This document shows positions 1 through 4,888 of a DNA stretch of 5,898 bases, piece after piece. Numbering within the stretch: the first letter of the stretch is position 1; each line of letters opens with the position of its first letter. Made by a program: the position numbers and the translations under genes. The stretch comes from Candidatus Methanolliviera sp. GoM_asphalt (GTDB lineage Archaea > Halobacteriota > Methanoliparia > Methanoliparales > Methanoliparaceae), in NCBI GenBank assembly GCA_902158745.1, contig CABGHH010000105.1, forward strand, positions 1-5,898. The letters run 5' to 3'. A model generated the notes under the pieces. It did no database searches, was not told the DNA's origin, and saw only the letters and a list, made by a program, of their open reading frames with translations.

Positions 1-4
1 TTTC

Positions 5-28
5 AAAGATCTGCATTAAAGCATCTTT
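5..28. repeat. Hairpin with two-base bulge
   Basis: AAAGAT (5-10) plus GC (13-14) pair with GC (21-22) plus ATCTTT (23-28). There is a CT bulge and a six-base loop. Eight paired bases. Confidence 0.5.
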
Positions 29-30
29 CT

Positions 31-117
31 GCGAAAAGTTTTGTAAGTTGAGCGTTATTCTGATCATAGCTCATATGCTCTTTCAGAATTATAAACATTT
101 CTGAAGGAACTTTTCGC
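31..117. repeat. Nested inverted repeats
   Basis: Outer arms GCGAAAAGTT (31-40) and AACTTTTCGC (108-117) are perfect 10-bp complements. Inside them ATTCTGA (57-63) and TCAGAAT (83-89) pair over 7 bp. The nesting allows a folded RNA of about 90 bases, or a remnant of a small inverted-repeat element. Confidence 0.5.
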
Positions 118-142
118 TTATATTATTTCTGGAGAATTTTCA

Positions 143-262
143 ATGAAATTTTCAATGTCCTCAAAAATCTTCGATTTTTGGGATCCCACGACGAAGTCGT
201 CAGGAGAAAAAGAACAAATCATCACTAGATTTTCGGATTGTGCCGTAAAAGCAAAAAGTTAA
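143..262 (+). CDS. Possible small ORF of 39 codons, unknown
   Basis: ATG with GGAG eight bases upstream (131-134), opening MKFSMSSKIFDFWDP and ending AVKAKS. It is not recognised and has no membrane segment. The first codons come from a 12-base near-tandem repeat (AATTTTCAATG twice, 135-157), and the frame crosses two hairpins (163-179, 188-200). These raise doubt that it is a gene. It is listed only because start, site and length are coherent. Confidence 0.18.
   Translation: MKFSMSSKIFDFWDPTTKSSGEKEQIITRFSDCAVKAKS
162..200. repeat. Two adjacent perfect hairpins
   Basis: CAAAAATC (162-169) pairs with GATTTTTG (173-180) around a three-base loop. ACGAC (188-192) pairs with GTCGT (196-200) around GAA. 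A palindromic GGATCC lies between them (181-186). Confidence 0.5.
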
Positions 263-287
263 AGTATAAAGGAGAGATCGGCTAAAG

Positions 288-431
288 ATGTTCGATTGGT
301 TTCTGTGGTTGGGGCACCTGGTGTGGATCGCCACATGCCCATGCTGTTGCGGGTGTTGTGGGGTTATACCGGGCTTGTTCGACATAGTGCTCCAACCACT
401 CACCTGCGTTAGGTTTTTGGAGCACGTTTAG
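288..431 (+). CDS. Possible small cysteine-rich membrane ORF of 47 codons, perhaps the start of a broken gene
   Basis: Opens MFDWFLWLGHLVWIATC and continues PCCCGCCGVIPGLFDIVLQPL, a hydrophobic segment with six cysteines close together. GGAG at 271-274 lies 13 bases upstream, farther than usual. It stops at TAG 429-431. Open, gene-like sequence continues in the next phase (388-519, with PEMLRDLPNGSTIANWVIEW) and then in the third (482-601, with EEAVEYLKKIWDIKRREE). Two frameshifts in a gene of about 100 codons would explain this. No family recognised. Confidence 0.22.
   Translation: MFDWFLWLGHLVWIATCPCCCGCCGVIPGLFDIVLQPLTCVRFLEHV
387..425. repeat. Strong 9-bp hairpin with inner stem
   Basis: GTGCTCCAA (387-395) and TTGGAGCAC (417-425) are perfectly complementary. 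Inside, ACCT (402-405) and AGGT (411-414) form a second short stem. A smaller stem TGTGG/CCACA lies upstream at 322-335. Confidence 0.55.
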
Positions 432-651
432 CGGCACGCTTCCCGAGATGCTTAGAGATCTTCCAAATGGTAGCACGATAGCTAATTGGGTCATCGAATG
501 GCTTAAAAATTTCATATAGAGAAGAGGCAGTGGAATATCTAAAGAAGATCTGGGACATCAAAAGAAGAGAAGAAGACCAAAAAGGAGGTTGTGGATTTTA
601 GATAAATAAAGTGAAAGGATTTGTAAAAAATAGAAAAACAGTAAAAATTTT

Positions 652-804
652 TTAAGATTTCCATCCCGATGTTGCGTTTAATATCTTTGGTAATGCTTCG
701 GATAGCTGACAGCAAATCAACGCAGACATAAAAGCGTTCAGAGCACATATTAATGTTGCAAACCCTTTTTCGTCATCCAGCATCCTCTTCAAATTTCTAA
801 ACAT
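652..804 (-). CDS. Small membrane protein with prepilin-like N-terminus, function unknown
   Basis: A 50-residue protein downstream of the mtr terminator. It begins MFRNLKRMLDDEKG, basic then acidic, followed by FATLICALNAFMSALICCQL, a hydrophobic helix (about 15-35), and a short polar tail. A charged leader ending in DEKG directly before a hydrophobic stretch recalls Flp/Tad-type prepilins (...KDE.G|AT.IEY), and 50 residues is a typical Flp size. However, the usual Glu at position +5 after the cleavage glycine is missing (Ile here), so pilin identity is only a suggestion. Two adjacent cysteines (29-30) lie in the helix. I chose ATG 804 because GGAGATGA lies four bases upstream. An in-frame ATG at 855 lacks such a site and would add 17 residues. 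The gene probably has its own promoter. Confidence 0.6.
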   Translation of the reverse strand: MFRNLKRMLDDEKGFATLICALNAFMSALICCQLSEALPKILNATSGWKS

Positions 805-808
805 TTTT

Positions 809-816
809 TCATCTCC
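809..816 (-). promoter_or_regulatory. Shine-Dalgarno site deciding the start of the small membrane-protein gene
   Basis: GGAGATGA on the minus strand, close to the archaeal consensus GGAGGTGA, four bases before ATG 804. It supports translation of the 50-codon frame and selects 804 over 855. Confidence 0.7.
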
Positions 817-865
817 TTTCAATAATTGGTATTTACTATTATTTGCAACTTTCAATCAGCCAAAA

Positions 866-900
866 TAAAAATTTAAAAAAAGTGCTACCTTTGGTAGCAC
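866..900 (-). terminator. Terminator of the mtr operon
   Basis: Read on the minus strand, the perfect 8-bp stem GTGCTACC/GGTAGCAC (882-889 with 893-900, loop of three) is followed immediately by TTTTTTT, then AAATTTTTA. Archaeal RNA polymerase ends on T-runs, and a hairpin may help. It lies right after the mtrH stop hairpin. The T/A-rich run could also serve as a TATA region for the small gene downstream. Confidence 0.75.
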
Positions 901-902
901 AT

Positions 903-933
903 GGGAGTGAAGAACCCTTTAGGGTTTTCACTC
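903..933 (-). terminator. Hairpin overlapping the mtrH stop codon
   Basis: Arms 905-917 and 922-933 pair over 12 bp (GAGTGAA paired with TTCACTC, and AACCC with GGGTT) with a single bulged base at 912 and a four-base loop TTTA. It includes the mtrH stop codon at 928-930. No T-run follows directly on the minus strand, so it may protect the 3' end or act with the next hairpin rather than terminate alone. Confidence 0.6.
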
Positions 934-1905
934 AGACATCTTAAAGTACGGATGACTTTCTATCGGTGTTATACCGTGTTCTACCTGATTTGCCTCCGAA
1001 ACGATTATGTCTGCCATTGCACATAGCGGAAACGCGATCGCCGCGTTCTCTATCGGGCCGTACAATACGAAGTCCTGACCGGCGATTATCGGAACGACGT
1101 TGGAACCGATATCACAGAACCTATAAACATCTCCTCCCTCTCCTATCCAGACACCTCTCTCAGGATGTTCTGCATGAGCCTTCCGGTATTCCTTCAACCA
1201 GACCCAGGAAGATGGTGCATTGTGAATACCAAGTCCAACAGGAACGCCGAACTTCGACTTTATCACGAATCCCGATGCAACCGAAGAACCTGCACCTGCA
1301 CCTATCGGCATCGAAGCAGGATCTATCAGAGGTTTCGTTATCCCGAGATCTTCAGATAGATCGAGCAATCCCTTATCCACGAGACCTGCACCGGTATCTA
1401 ACAATTCTACCTTACCTGAAACGCTCGCATCCTTTGGATTGAAACCGAGAACGATCGAAGATGAGATATCCGAATCTTTAAGGGCTTTCATCTCCTCCGG
1501 TGTACAGGAGACGTTCAAAGAATTATATACCGCCTTATCTGTGAGCCCAACTTCTTGAACGTATTTCGTTCCGGCAATCCTCGCACTTGCTTCTGTCGAA
1601 GCGATCAAAAAAGGAGAGTCACTTATTTTCGTGCAGAACTCAATGTATCGCTCCATTGCCTCAGAAGATTCCGCAAATATCTGCATAATCGCCGGATTTC
1701 CAGTGATGTCGCTCATCTCATCCTGTTTATTTATCAGCGTCTCGGCACTCTTCTCATCTATTATTCCCTTCACGTCATCCTCGACGATCTTATGCCCCGC
1801 ATAAAATATCGTTCCTGCCATGACCGTCGGTACTTCGCCAGGCTGTCCCCCTATCTTCAATCCTGCTATATCAAATATCTTCTGTTCCGTGTCGTATATA
1901 AACAT
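928..1905 (-). CDS. mtrH: Tetrahydromethanopterin S-methyltransferase subunit H (MtrH), methyl-H4MPT:corrinoid methyltransferase
   Basis: MtrH catalyses methyl transfer between methyl-H4MPT and the corrinoid of MtrA. It is a soluble, peripheral TIM-barrel protein of the pterin-binding methyltransferase type. Conserved stretches are IAGLKIGGQPGEVPTVMAGTIFY (13-35), EMSDITGNP (63-71), ARIAG (108-112), SIVLGFNPKD (150-159), GAGLVDKGLL (172-181), GAGSS (205-209), PVGLGIHNAPSSW (222-234), CDIGSN (264-269), and FVLYGPIENA (279-288) with CAMADI (295-300). At 325 residues it is about 15 longer than Methanothermobacter MtrH. The extra length is mainly a loop around residues 246-261 (HPERGVWIGEGGD) just before CDIGSN. 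GAGGTGAT precedes the ATG. The stop codon is embedded in the first hairpin of the operon's end. Confidence 0.98.
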   Translation of the reverse strand: MFIYDTEQKIFDIAGLKIGGQPGEVPTVMAGTIFYAGHKIVEDDVKGIIDEKSAETLINKQDEMSDITGNPAIMQIFAESSEAMERYIEFCTKISDSPFLIASTEASARIAGTKYVQEVGLTDKAVYNSLNVSCTPEEMKALKDSDISSSIVLGFNPKDASVSGKVELLDTGAGLVDKGLLDLSEDLGITKPLIDPASMPIGAGAGSSVASGFVIKSKFGVPVGLGIHNAPSSWVWLKEYRKAHAEHPERGVWIGEGGDVYRFCDIGSNVVPIIAGQDFVLYGPIENAAIAFPLCAMADIIVSEANQVEHGITPIESHPYFKMSE

Positions 1906-1910
1906 CTATC

Positions 1911-2126
1911 TCACCTCACGAAAAAAAATATGAAAATAAACAAAGCGATCAGCAACCCATAAGGTAAGCCGATCAAAAAACCTATTCTATCACCCAATCT
2001 CTGAGAGAGCTCGCCTGCCGTGAACTCTATCTTCTCATCCACCTTATCTAACTTCTTCAAGAGTTCTTTGTATTCAGGTGGCGTAATCGTCTGAGGAGCA
2101 CCCAAAGATTTTTTCTCTTCACCCAT
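1911..2126 (-). CDS. mtrG: Tetrahydromethanopterin S-methyltransferase subunit G (MtrG)
   Basis: Small Mtr subunit of 71 residues, slightly shorter than the usual 75-86. It has a polar, helical N-terminal part and one C-terminal membrane helix (about 50-70). The diagnostic stretch is KLDKVDEKIEFTAGELSQR (25-43) followed by LGDRIGFLIGLPYG (44-57), matching KLDQTDEKVEF..GE..QR.G...G...GILYG of characterised MtrG. The cytosolic part could form a short coiled coil with neighbouring subunits. The site GGGGTGA overlaps the mtrF stop, so translation is likely coupled. The stop TGA is part of the ribosome binding site of mtrH, 5 nt before the mtrH ATG. Confidence 0.94.
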   Translation of the reverse strand: MGEEKKSLGAPQTITPPEYKELLKKLDKVDEKIEFTAGELSQRLGDRIGFLIGLPYGLLIALFIFIFFFVR

Positions 2127-2130
2127 TTAA

Positions 2131-2322
2131 TCACCCCATGAAAAATTTTAATCCGAGCAGTATGAAGCCCGAAAATATCCCTATCGAGAATCCTTTTACA
2201 AAGCCGACCCAAAGGCCAGAAGCCATCCTTGTGTCTTTACCTATCATCGTAACCATCCTTCTTTCGTCCTCGATCTTTGCATTTATAAGGGCGGTTTCCG
2301 GTGTCTGTTGTATAATTCCCAT
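2131..2322 (-). CDS. mtrF: Small single-helix Mtr subunit in the mtrF position, sequence resembling an MtrA tail
   Basis: A 63-residue protein with one membrane helix at about 39-59, lying between mtrA and mtrG where mtrF belongs. Its sequence (PETALINAKI at 8-17, MIGKDTRMASG at 26-36, then FVKGFSIG) resembles the C-terminal tail of Methanothermobacter MtrA (PETALIEARI, MIG..NRM.AG) better than MtrF, although MtrF and MtrA tails are homologous. It probably acts in the same helix bundle of the complex. I chose ATG 2322 because GAGGTGA (2331-2337) lies 8 nt upstream. The GTG at 2334, which would add four residues, sits inside that site and is unlikely. The stop TGA is followed by mtrG after 4 nt. 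By position it is mtrF; by sequence the name is debatable. Confidence 0.8.
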   Translation of the reverse strand: MGIIQQTPETALINAKIEDERRMVTMIGKDTRMASGLWVGFVKGFSIGIFSGFILLGLKFFMG

Positions 2323-2330
2323 TACATTAT

Positions 2331-2337
2331 TCACCTC
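2331..2337 (-). promoter_or_regulatory. Shine-Dalgarno site deciding the mtrF start
   Basis: GAGGTGA on the minus strand directly after the mtrA stop codon, 8 nt before ATG 2322. It overlaps the alternative GTG start at 2334 and so argues against it. Confidence 0.8.
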
Positions 2338-3075
2338 TTATATCAATCCTATAAACGGCAACGCTATGAGAACCGCAAGGATGATTCCTGTCAATATGCC
2401 AAGAATCGCATTGGCTGAAATTCCACTCGTCAGCTTTTGATCCCTCGTAATTATCTGGGATTTATACCTGATCTCCTCCGTAGCCTTGTTTATAACGTCC
2501 ATGAAAGGTTCTGCGGGCATCGCAAGGGGGATCTCTGCTAAAGCTCCTTCCTCCGCGGCTTCTACACCCAACTTTATAATTATCGGTTCCTCTGGAAATG
2601 CCCCGGGATCCCTCTCTTTTAATTCCTTGATCTTTGCACCGATCTTACTTAGATCCTCGGTGCCGATCATATCTATAACCTCCACCTGCTCCCTGAACCT
2701 CTCGATCGCCTCCATCGATGCGTTCTCAATGAACGGGATAGCCCCTGGCGCATTTATTATCTTCTTCGAATCGGAATCAACGCCATTTTTGTATAGTGCA
2801 TTCATCGATCCAGCCGTTCTGTGCCCAGGCACTTCGGTTCCAGCAAGAATTAGGAACCTTATGTTGGGATTAGAGATCGTGTTTGCTATTATCTTTTCAA
2901 GTCCGATGTTCTCCGTCTTCGTGGGACCGACCATCGATGCACCGTGACTGATCACCTCATCTTCCTTGAAATATGTACCAACCGAAGAGACCACGACAGG
3001 ATCTTCTGGATTACCGATCGCATATTCACCCGACACAGGCGGCCACTCATCTGGAACTTCTTTCTTCTCTGCCAT
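2338..3075 (-). CDS. mtrA: Tetrahydromethanopterin S-methyltransferase subunit A (MtrA), corrinoid-carrying, with an MtrF-like C-terminal tail
   Basis: MtrA holds the corrinoid that accepts methyl from methyl-H4MPT and passes it to coenzyme M. The cytosolic domain covers residues 1 to about 170. It has WPPVSGEYAIGNP (11-23), TENIGLEKIIANTISNPNIRFLILAGTE (54-81), GAIPFIEN (111-118) and ERDPGAF (154-160). His85 in EVPGHRTAGS corresponds to the His that ligates cobalt in Methanothermobacter MtrA (His84). The residues after it (RTAGS) differ from the usual ITGQS. After a linker (170-195), the tail EEIRYKSQIITRDQKLTSG (200-218) and a membrane helix (222-244) resemble MtrF rather than the usual MtrA tail. 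The 245-residue length is normal. A strong GAGGTGAT (3079-3086) precedes the ATG. Confidence 0.96.
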   Translation of the reverse strand: MAEKKEVPDEWPPVSGEYAIGNPEDPVVVSSVGTYFKEDEVISHGASMVGPTKTENIGLEKIIANTISNPNIRFLILAGTEVPGHRTAGSMNALYKNGVDSDSKKIINAPGAIPFIENASMEAIERFREQVEVIDMIGTEDLSKIGAKIKELKERDPGAFPEEPIIIKLGVEAAEEGALAEIPLAMPAEPFMDVINKATEEIRYKSQIITRDQKLTSGISANAILGILTGIILAVLIALPFIGLI

Positions 3076-3090
3076 TTTATCACCTCTAAA

Positions 3091-3384
3091 TTAAATAGAA
3101 AAAAGTATCAGTGCCAAAATTCCGAGCCCAGCAGTCAACCCTACGATCATCATCGTGACAAAACCTGCTCTCCCAAGTGAACCCTCTCTATTTGGCTGTG
3201 AGTCAAGCATACCAGAATAGGGATCCAAGCATCCCATCAAATCGTCTGATATCTTTTCTAAATCATCTATCTTCTCTTTTATCGGTGCCAAATTCAATAT
3301 ATATACGTTCGGTGCGGCTTCTCCAACCGTAAGCGTCCTAGGATCCAGCACGATCTTATATTTATCCGAAATTATGATGTTCAT
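3091..3384 (-). CDS. mtrB: Tetrahydromethanopterin S-methyltransferase subunit B (MtrB)
   Basis: Small Mtr subunit with one C-terminal membrane helix, part of the bundle of single-helix subunits around the MtrCDE module. The 97 residues match the family (about 100). The N-terminus reads YKIVLDPRTLTVGEAAPNVYIL (residues 9-30), the counterpart of the LDP...G.A...VIIL segment of known MtrB. Next come ISDDLMGCLDP (45-55), NREG (66-69) and a helix at about 74-95. I chose ATG 3384 over an upstream in-frame ATG (3447) because the longer reading adds 21 polar residues overlapping mtrC that known MtrB lacks. The 3384 start also has GGTTGAT next to the mtrC stop. Its stop lies 15 nt before mtrA. Confidence 0.94.
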   Translation of the reverse strand: MNIIISDKYKIVLDPRTLTVGEAAPNVYILNLAPIKEKIDDLEKISDDLMGCLDPYSGMLDSQPNREGSLGRAGFVTMMIVGLTAGLGILALILFSI

Positions 3385-3389
3385 ATCTA

Positions 3390-4136
3390 TCAACCCAGCG
3401 TCTTTATAAGTCCTGTCCCGACTGTCTCGTATGCTTCTCTCATGCATGCTTTGACGAACGAAACGTAGCTAGCGATCCAGATAATCAGAGAGACCAAAAT
3501 TAAGAGCGATCCATCCACCGGGTCAACAAATACCAAGTTGATGCCCAAAATTATACAGAGTATCGCCCCAATCTCGACCGATAGCGTCAATGTCCTACCC
3601 CTTCTTTCATCTGGCCCAAGACAAGCATTGTACGGGTGAAGCATCCCCATTGCAGAGAGTATGAATATAACTGCGATCCATCCGCTTGCAACAACGCTTC
3701 CCAGCACAGCATCTAGATGCCACGTTCCAGCAAGCATGGAAGAAGCATTTATCACAACAAGGGCACCTGCTGTGCACAATTCTGCTAAGCCACGTATCAA
3801 CACCGGTATCTCCATCTTGATGATCTTTACTGTCACCAAGCCGTATATGAGTCCACCGATCGCGACCAATGCAACTCCTATCAAGACTCCAGCATAAGAT
3901 CCAGCTCCGGTGGGGAAAAAACCAGACATCGACATTCCGGCGAATGCACCGACCATTCCCATTCCAAGTGCAAGCATCCCAATGGATGGGACACCCGTTC
4001 CGATCCCATAGTGCGTTATCGTCCTAACAACATCTGCACCCCACGCAATTGCGAGTATCAATCCAATTGCCTTTATCGCGGGGGGCAATTCCGTTGCTAC
4101 CGCCGTTATCACCGATACCGCCAAAGCTATGATCAT
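3390..4136 (-). CDS. mtrC: Tetrahydromethanopterin S-methyltransferase subunit C (MtrC), N-terminus uncertain
   Basis: Polytopic membrane subunit of Mtr in the MtrCDE module. Family marks are AWGADVVR (about residues 31-38 of this reading), YGIGTGVPSIG, KMEIPVL, and HPYNACLGPDE, the counterpart of HPFNACLGPNE in Methanothermobacter. Seven or so hydrophobic segments are visible. The start is doubtful. ATG at 4136, preceded in frame by TTG at 4139, has no Shine-Dalgarno site and gives 248 residues, shorter than the roughly 267 of characterised MtrC. The same frame continues upstream to an ATG at 4199 that has an SD-like AGGGGGT and abuts the mtrD stop, but a TGA at 4181-4179 interrupts it. The full frame would be 269 codons, close to the family length. 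The gene ends 5 nt before the chosen mtrB start. Confidence 0.93.
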   Translation of the reverse strand: MIIALAVSVITAVATELPPAIKAIGLILAIAWGADVVRTITHYGIGTGVPSIGMLALGMGMVGAFAGMSMSGFFPTGAGSYAGVLIGVALVAIGGLIYGLVTVKIIKMEIPVLIRGLAELCTAGALVVINASSMLAGTWHLDAVLGSVVASGWIAVIFILSAMGMLHPYNACLGPDERRGRTLTLSVEIGAILCIILGINLVFVDPVDGSLLILVSLIIWIASYVSFVKACMREAYETVGTGLIKTLG

Positions 4137-4199
4137 CAAATTTCTTTGATCTGGCCATCCGAATCCAATCGTTTTCTTTCATTTCTCTTCTGCTTCCAT
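4137..4199 (-). other. Probable mtrC N-terminal coding segment interrupted by in-frame TGA (or a six-codon minicistron)
   Basis: On the minus strand, ATG at 4199-4197 directly follows the mtrD stop and has AGGGGGT six bases upstream. It reads six codons (MEAEEK), then TGA at 4181-4179, then stays open in the mtrC frame (KKTIGFGWPDQRNL) into the accepted MtrC. The stretch just before the first MtrC helix resembles the N-termini of other MtrC proteins as I remember them (a GFPPQ-like segment before the first helix). Either the codon is read through or recoded, or this is a natural or sequencing mutation, or it is a short upstream ORF regulating mtrC. TGA serves as the normal stop of mtrC, mtrF, mtrG and mtrH here, so general TGA reassignment is unlikely. 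Confidence 0.6.
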
Positions 4200-4886
4200 T
4201 TATAGACCCCCTGCATAAGATATCAAAGAAGCAAATACCGCACATATCAATGAACCGATGAAACAGGCCTTTAATGCCCTCGGCAACAATTTAAACTTAG
4301 GATCGTGGAATCCCTCGATCGTCCCACCGATATTATACGCGGAGAGAACGGCATTCGTAAGGAATATTCCCATTGCAGATATTCCAGCCAACGGCGCCGA
4401 GAAATCTGCATAGTTTACCAGCCCATAATATATCAACGCTCCACCAGATCCTCCAAGAAATGCGCCCATAACTCCAGATATATAAGATACATCCGGAGTG
4501 CCATGGCCATCCGTCTGTGGTGTTTTAAATGGCAAAAAAGGTCGTTTCGTTATTGGATCAACATCCACCCTTCCAGATACCGGCACGATTCCCGCGGCGA
4601 GTATATAAATGATATTTCCACCGAGCATCGTGAACGCCATCATCAACATAGAACCAACAGCACCTGAAAGAGCAACCAGCCAGATATTCGAAGTCATCGT
4701 CTCCACGGTTGAAGCGGTAAAAAGCCCTGTCATTGCCGCTCCCGTGGATATCATCGTTACTCCGGTGGCGATTCCTGTAGCTGTCCCCATAGCAGCTGGA
4801 GCACCCCCAACGGGCATCATGTGAACACCTATGCTCGTTAATATTCCGCCTGCAACGATACAGATAAATAAAACTATGAGATCCAT
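4200..4886 (-). CDS. mtrD: Tetrahydromethanopterin S-methyltransferase subunit D (MtrD)
   Basis: Polytopic membrane subunit of Mtr. With MtrC and MtrE it forms the part of the complex that couples methyl transfer to sodium movement. The 228-residue length is close to the family's usual 230-235. It has a long glycine/alanine-rich hydrophobic N-terminal half (residues 1-105), a short polar loop with DVDPITKRPFLPF (108-120), the segment TDGHGTPDVSYISG (125-138), and the conserved GGTIEGFHDPKFK (187-199) before a last membrane helix (about 205-226). The start ATG follows GGAG, which lies inside the last codons of mtrE, so translation is probably coupled to mtrE. The stop TAA abuts another ATG (4199) that looks like the original start of mtrC. 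Confidence 0.97.
   Translation of the reverse strand: MDLIVLFICIVAGGILTSIGVHMMPVGGAPAAMGTATGIATGVTMISTGAAMTGLFTASTVETMTSNIWLVALSGAVGSMLMMAFTMLGGNIIYILAAGIVPVSGRVDVDPITKRPFLPFKTPQTDGHGTPDVSYISGVMGAFLGGSGGALIYYGLVNYADFSAPLAGISAMGIFLTNAVLSAYNIGGTIEGFHDPKFKLLPRALKACFIGSLICAVFASLISYAGGL
4206..4212 (-). promoter_or_regulatory. Shine-Dalgarno-like site for ATG 4199 (upstream mtrC start)
   Basis: AGGGGGT on the minus strand, inside the last codons of mtrD, with six bases to the ATG at 4199. No comparable site precedes ATG 4136 or TTG 4139. This is the main reason to think that ribosomes engage at 4199. Confidence 0.5.
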
Positions 4887-4888
4887 TT

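Larger units (their letters stand above)
1..640. other. Region without a recognised gene, rich in hairpins and short open frames
   Basis: No protein family or RNA gene could be recognised on either strand. I looked for tRNA, 5S, SRP RNA and RNase P signatures and found none. The stretch contains hairpins at 5-28, 31-117, 163-179, 188-200, 322-335 and 387-425. It also has three overlapping short plus-strand frames (288-431, 388-519, 482-601), each ending in TAG and each in a different phase. A minus-strand frame at 282-515 is open for 77 codons but has no ribosome binding site or family resemblance. The part from about 290 to 480 is visibly richer in G and C than its flanks, which fits a structured RNA or foreign or decayed sequence. 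Confidence 0.5.

Noticed and set aside
282..515. 77-codon minus-strand frame in the left region
   Set aside because: No Shine-Dalgarno site, no recognisable family, and it overlaps the hairpin at 387-425 and gene-like plus-strand frames. It cannot be supported as a gene.
1..640. tRNA, 5S rRNA, SRP RNA, RNase P RNA or CRISPR array in the left region
   Set aside because: No cloverleaf with TTCGA arm, no conserved SRP or RNase P core motifs, and no regularly spaced direct repeats. Only a 12-base near-tandem repeat at 134-157.
966..1442. 158-codon plus-strand frame opposite mtrH
   Set aside because: Antisense to strongly conserved MtrH, with arginine/serine-rich low-sense composition. An artefact of codon bias.
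2486..2947. 153-codon plus-strand frame opposite mtrA
   Set aside because: It lies wholly antisense to the conserved MtrA reading, is serine/isoleucine/alanine-rich as expected for a mirror frame, and has no family resemblance.
3091..3447. Longer mtrB start at 3447
   Set aside because: It adds 21 charged residues overlapping mtrC that have no counterpart in known MtrB. ATG 3384 fits the family N-terminus.
4179..4181. General reassignment of TGA as a sense codon in this organism
   Set aside because: TGA is the natural end of mtrC, mtrF, mtrG and mtrH at positions matching family lengths, so it must function as stop generally.
4024..4245. 73-codon minus-strand frame across the mtrD-mtrC junction
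   Set aside because: Out of phase with both genes. It is open by chance across their conserved coding sequence.
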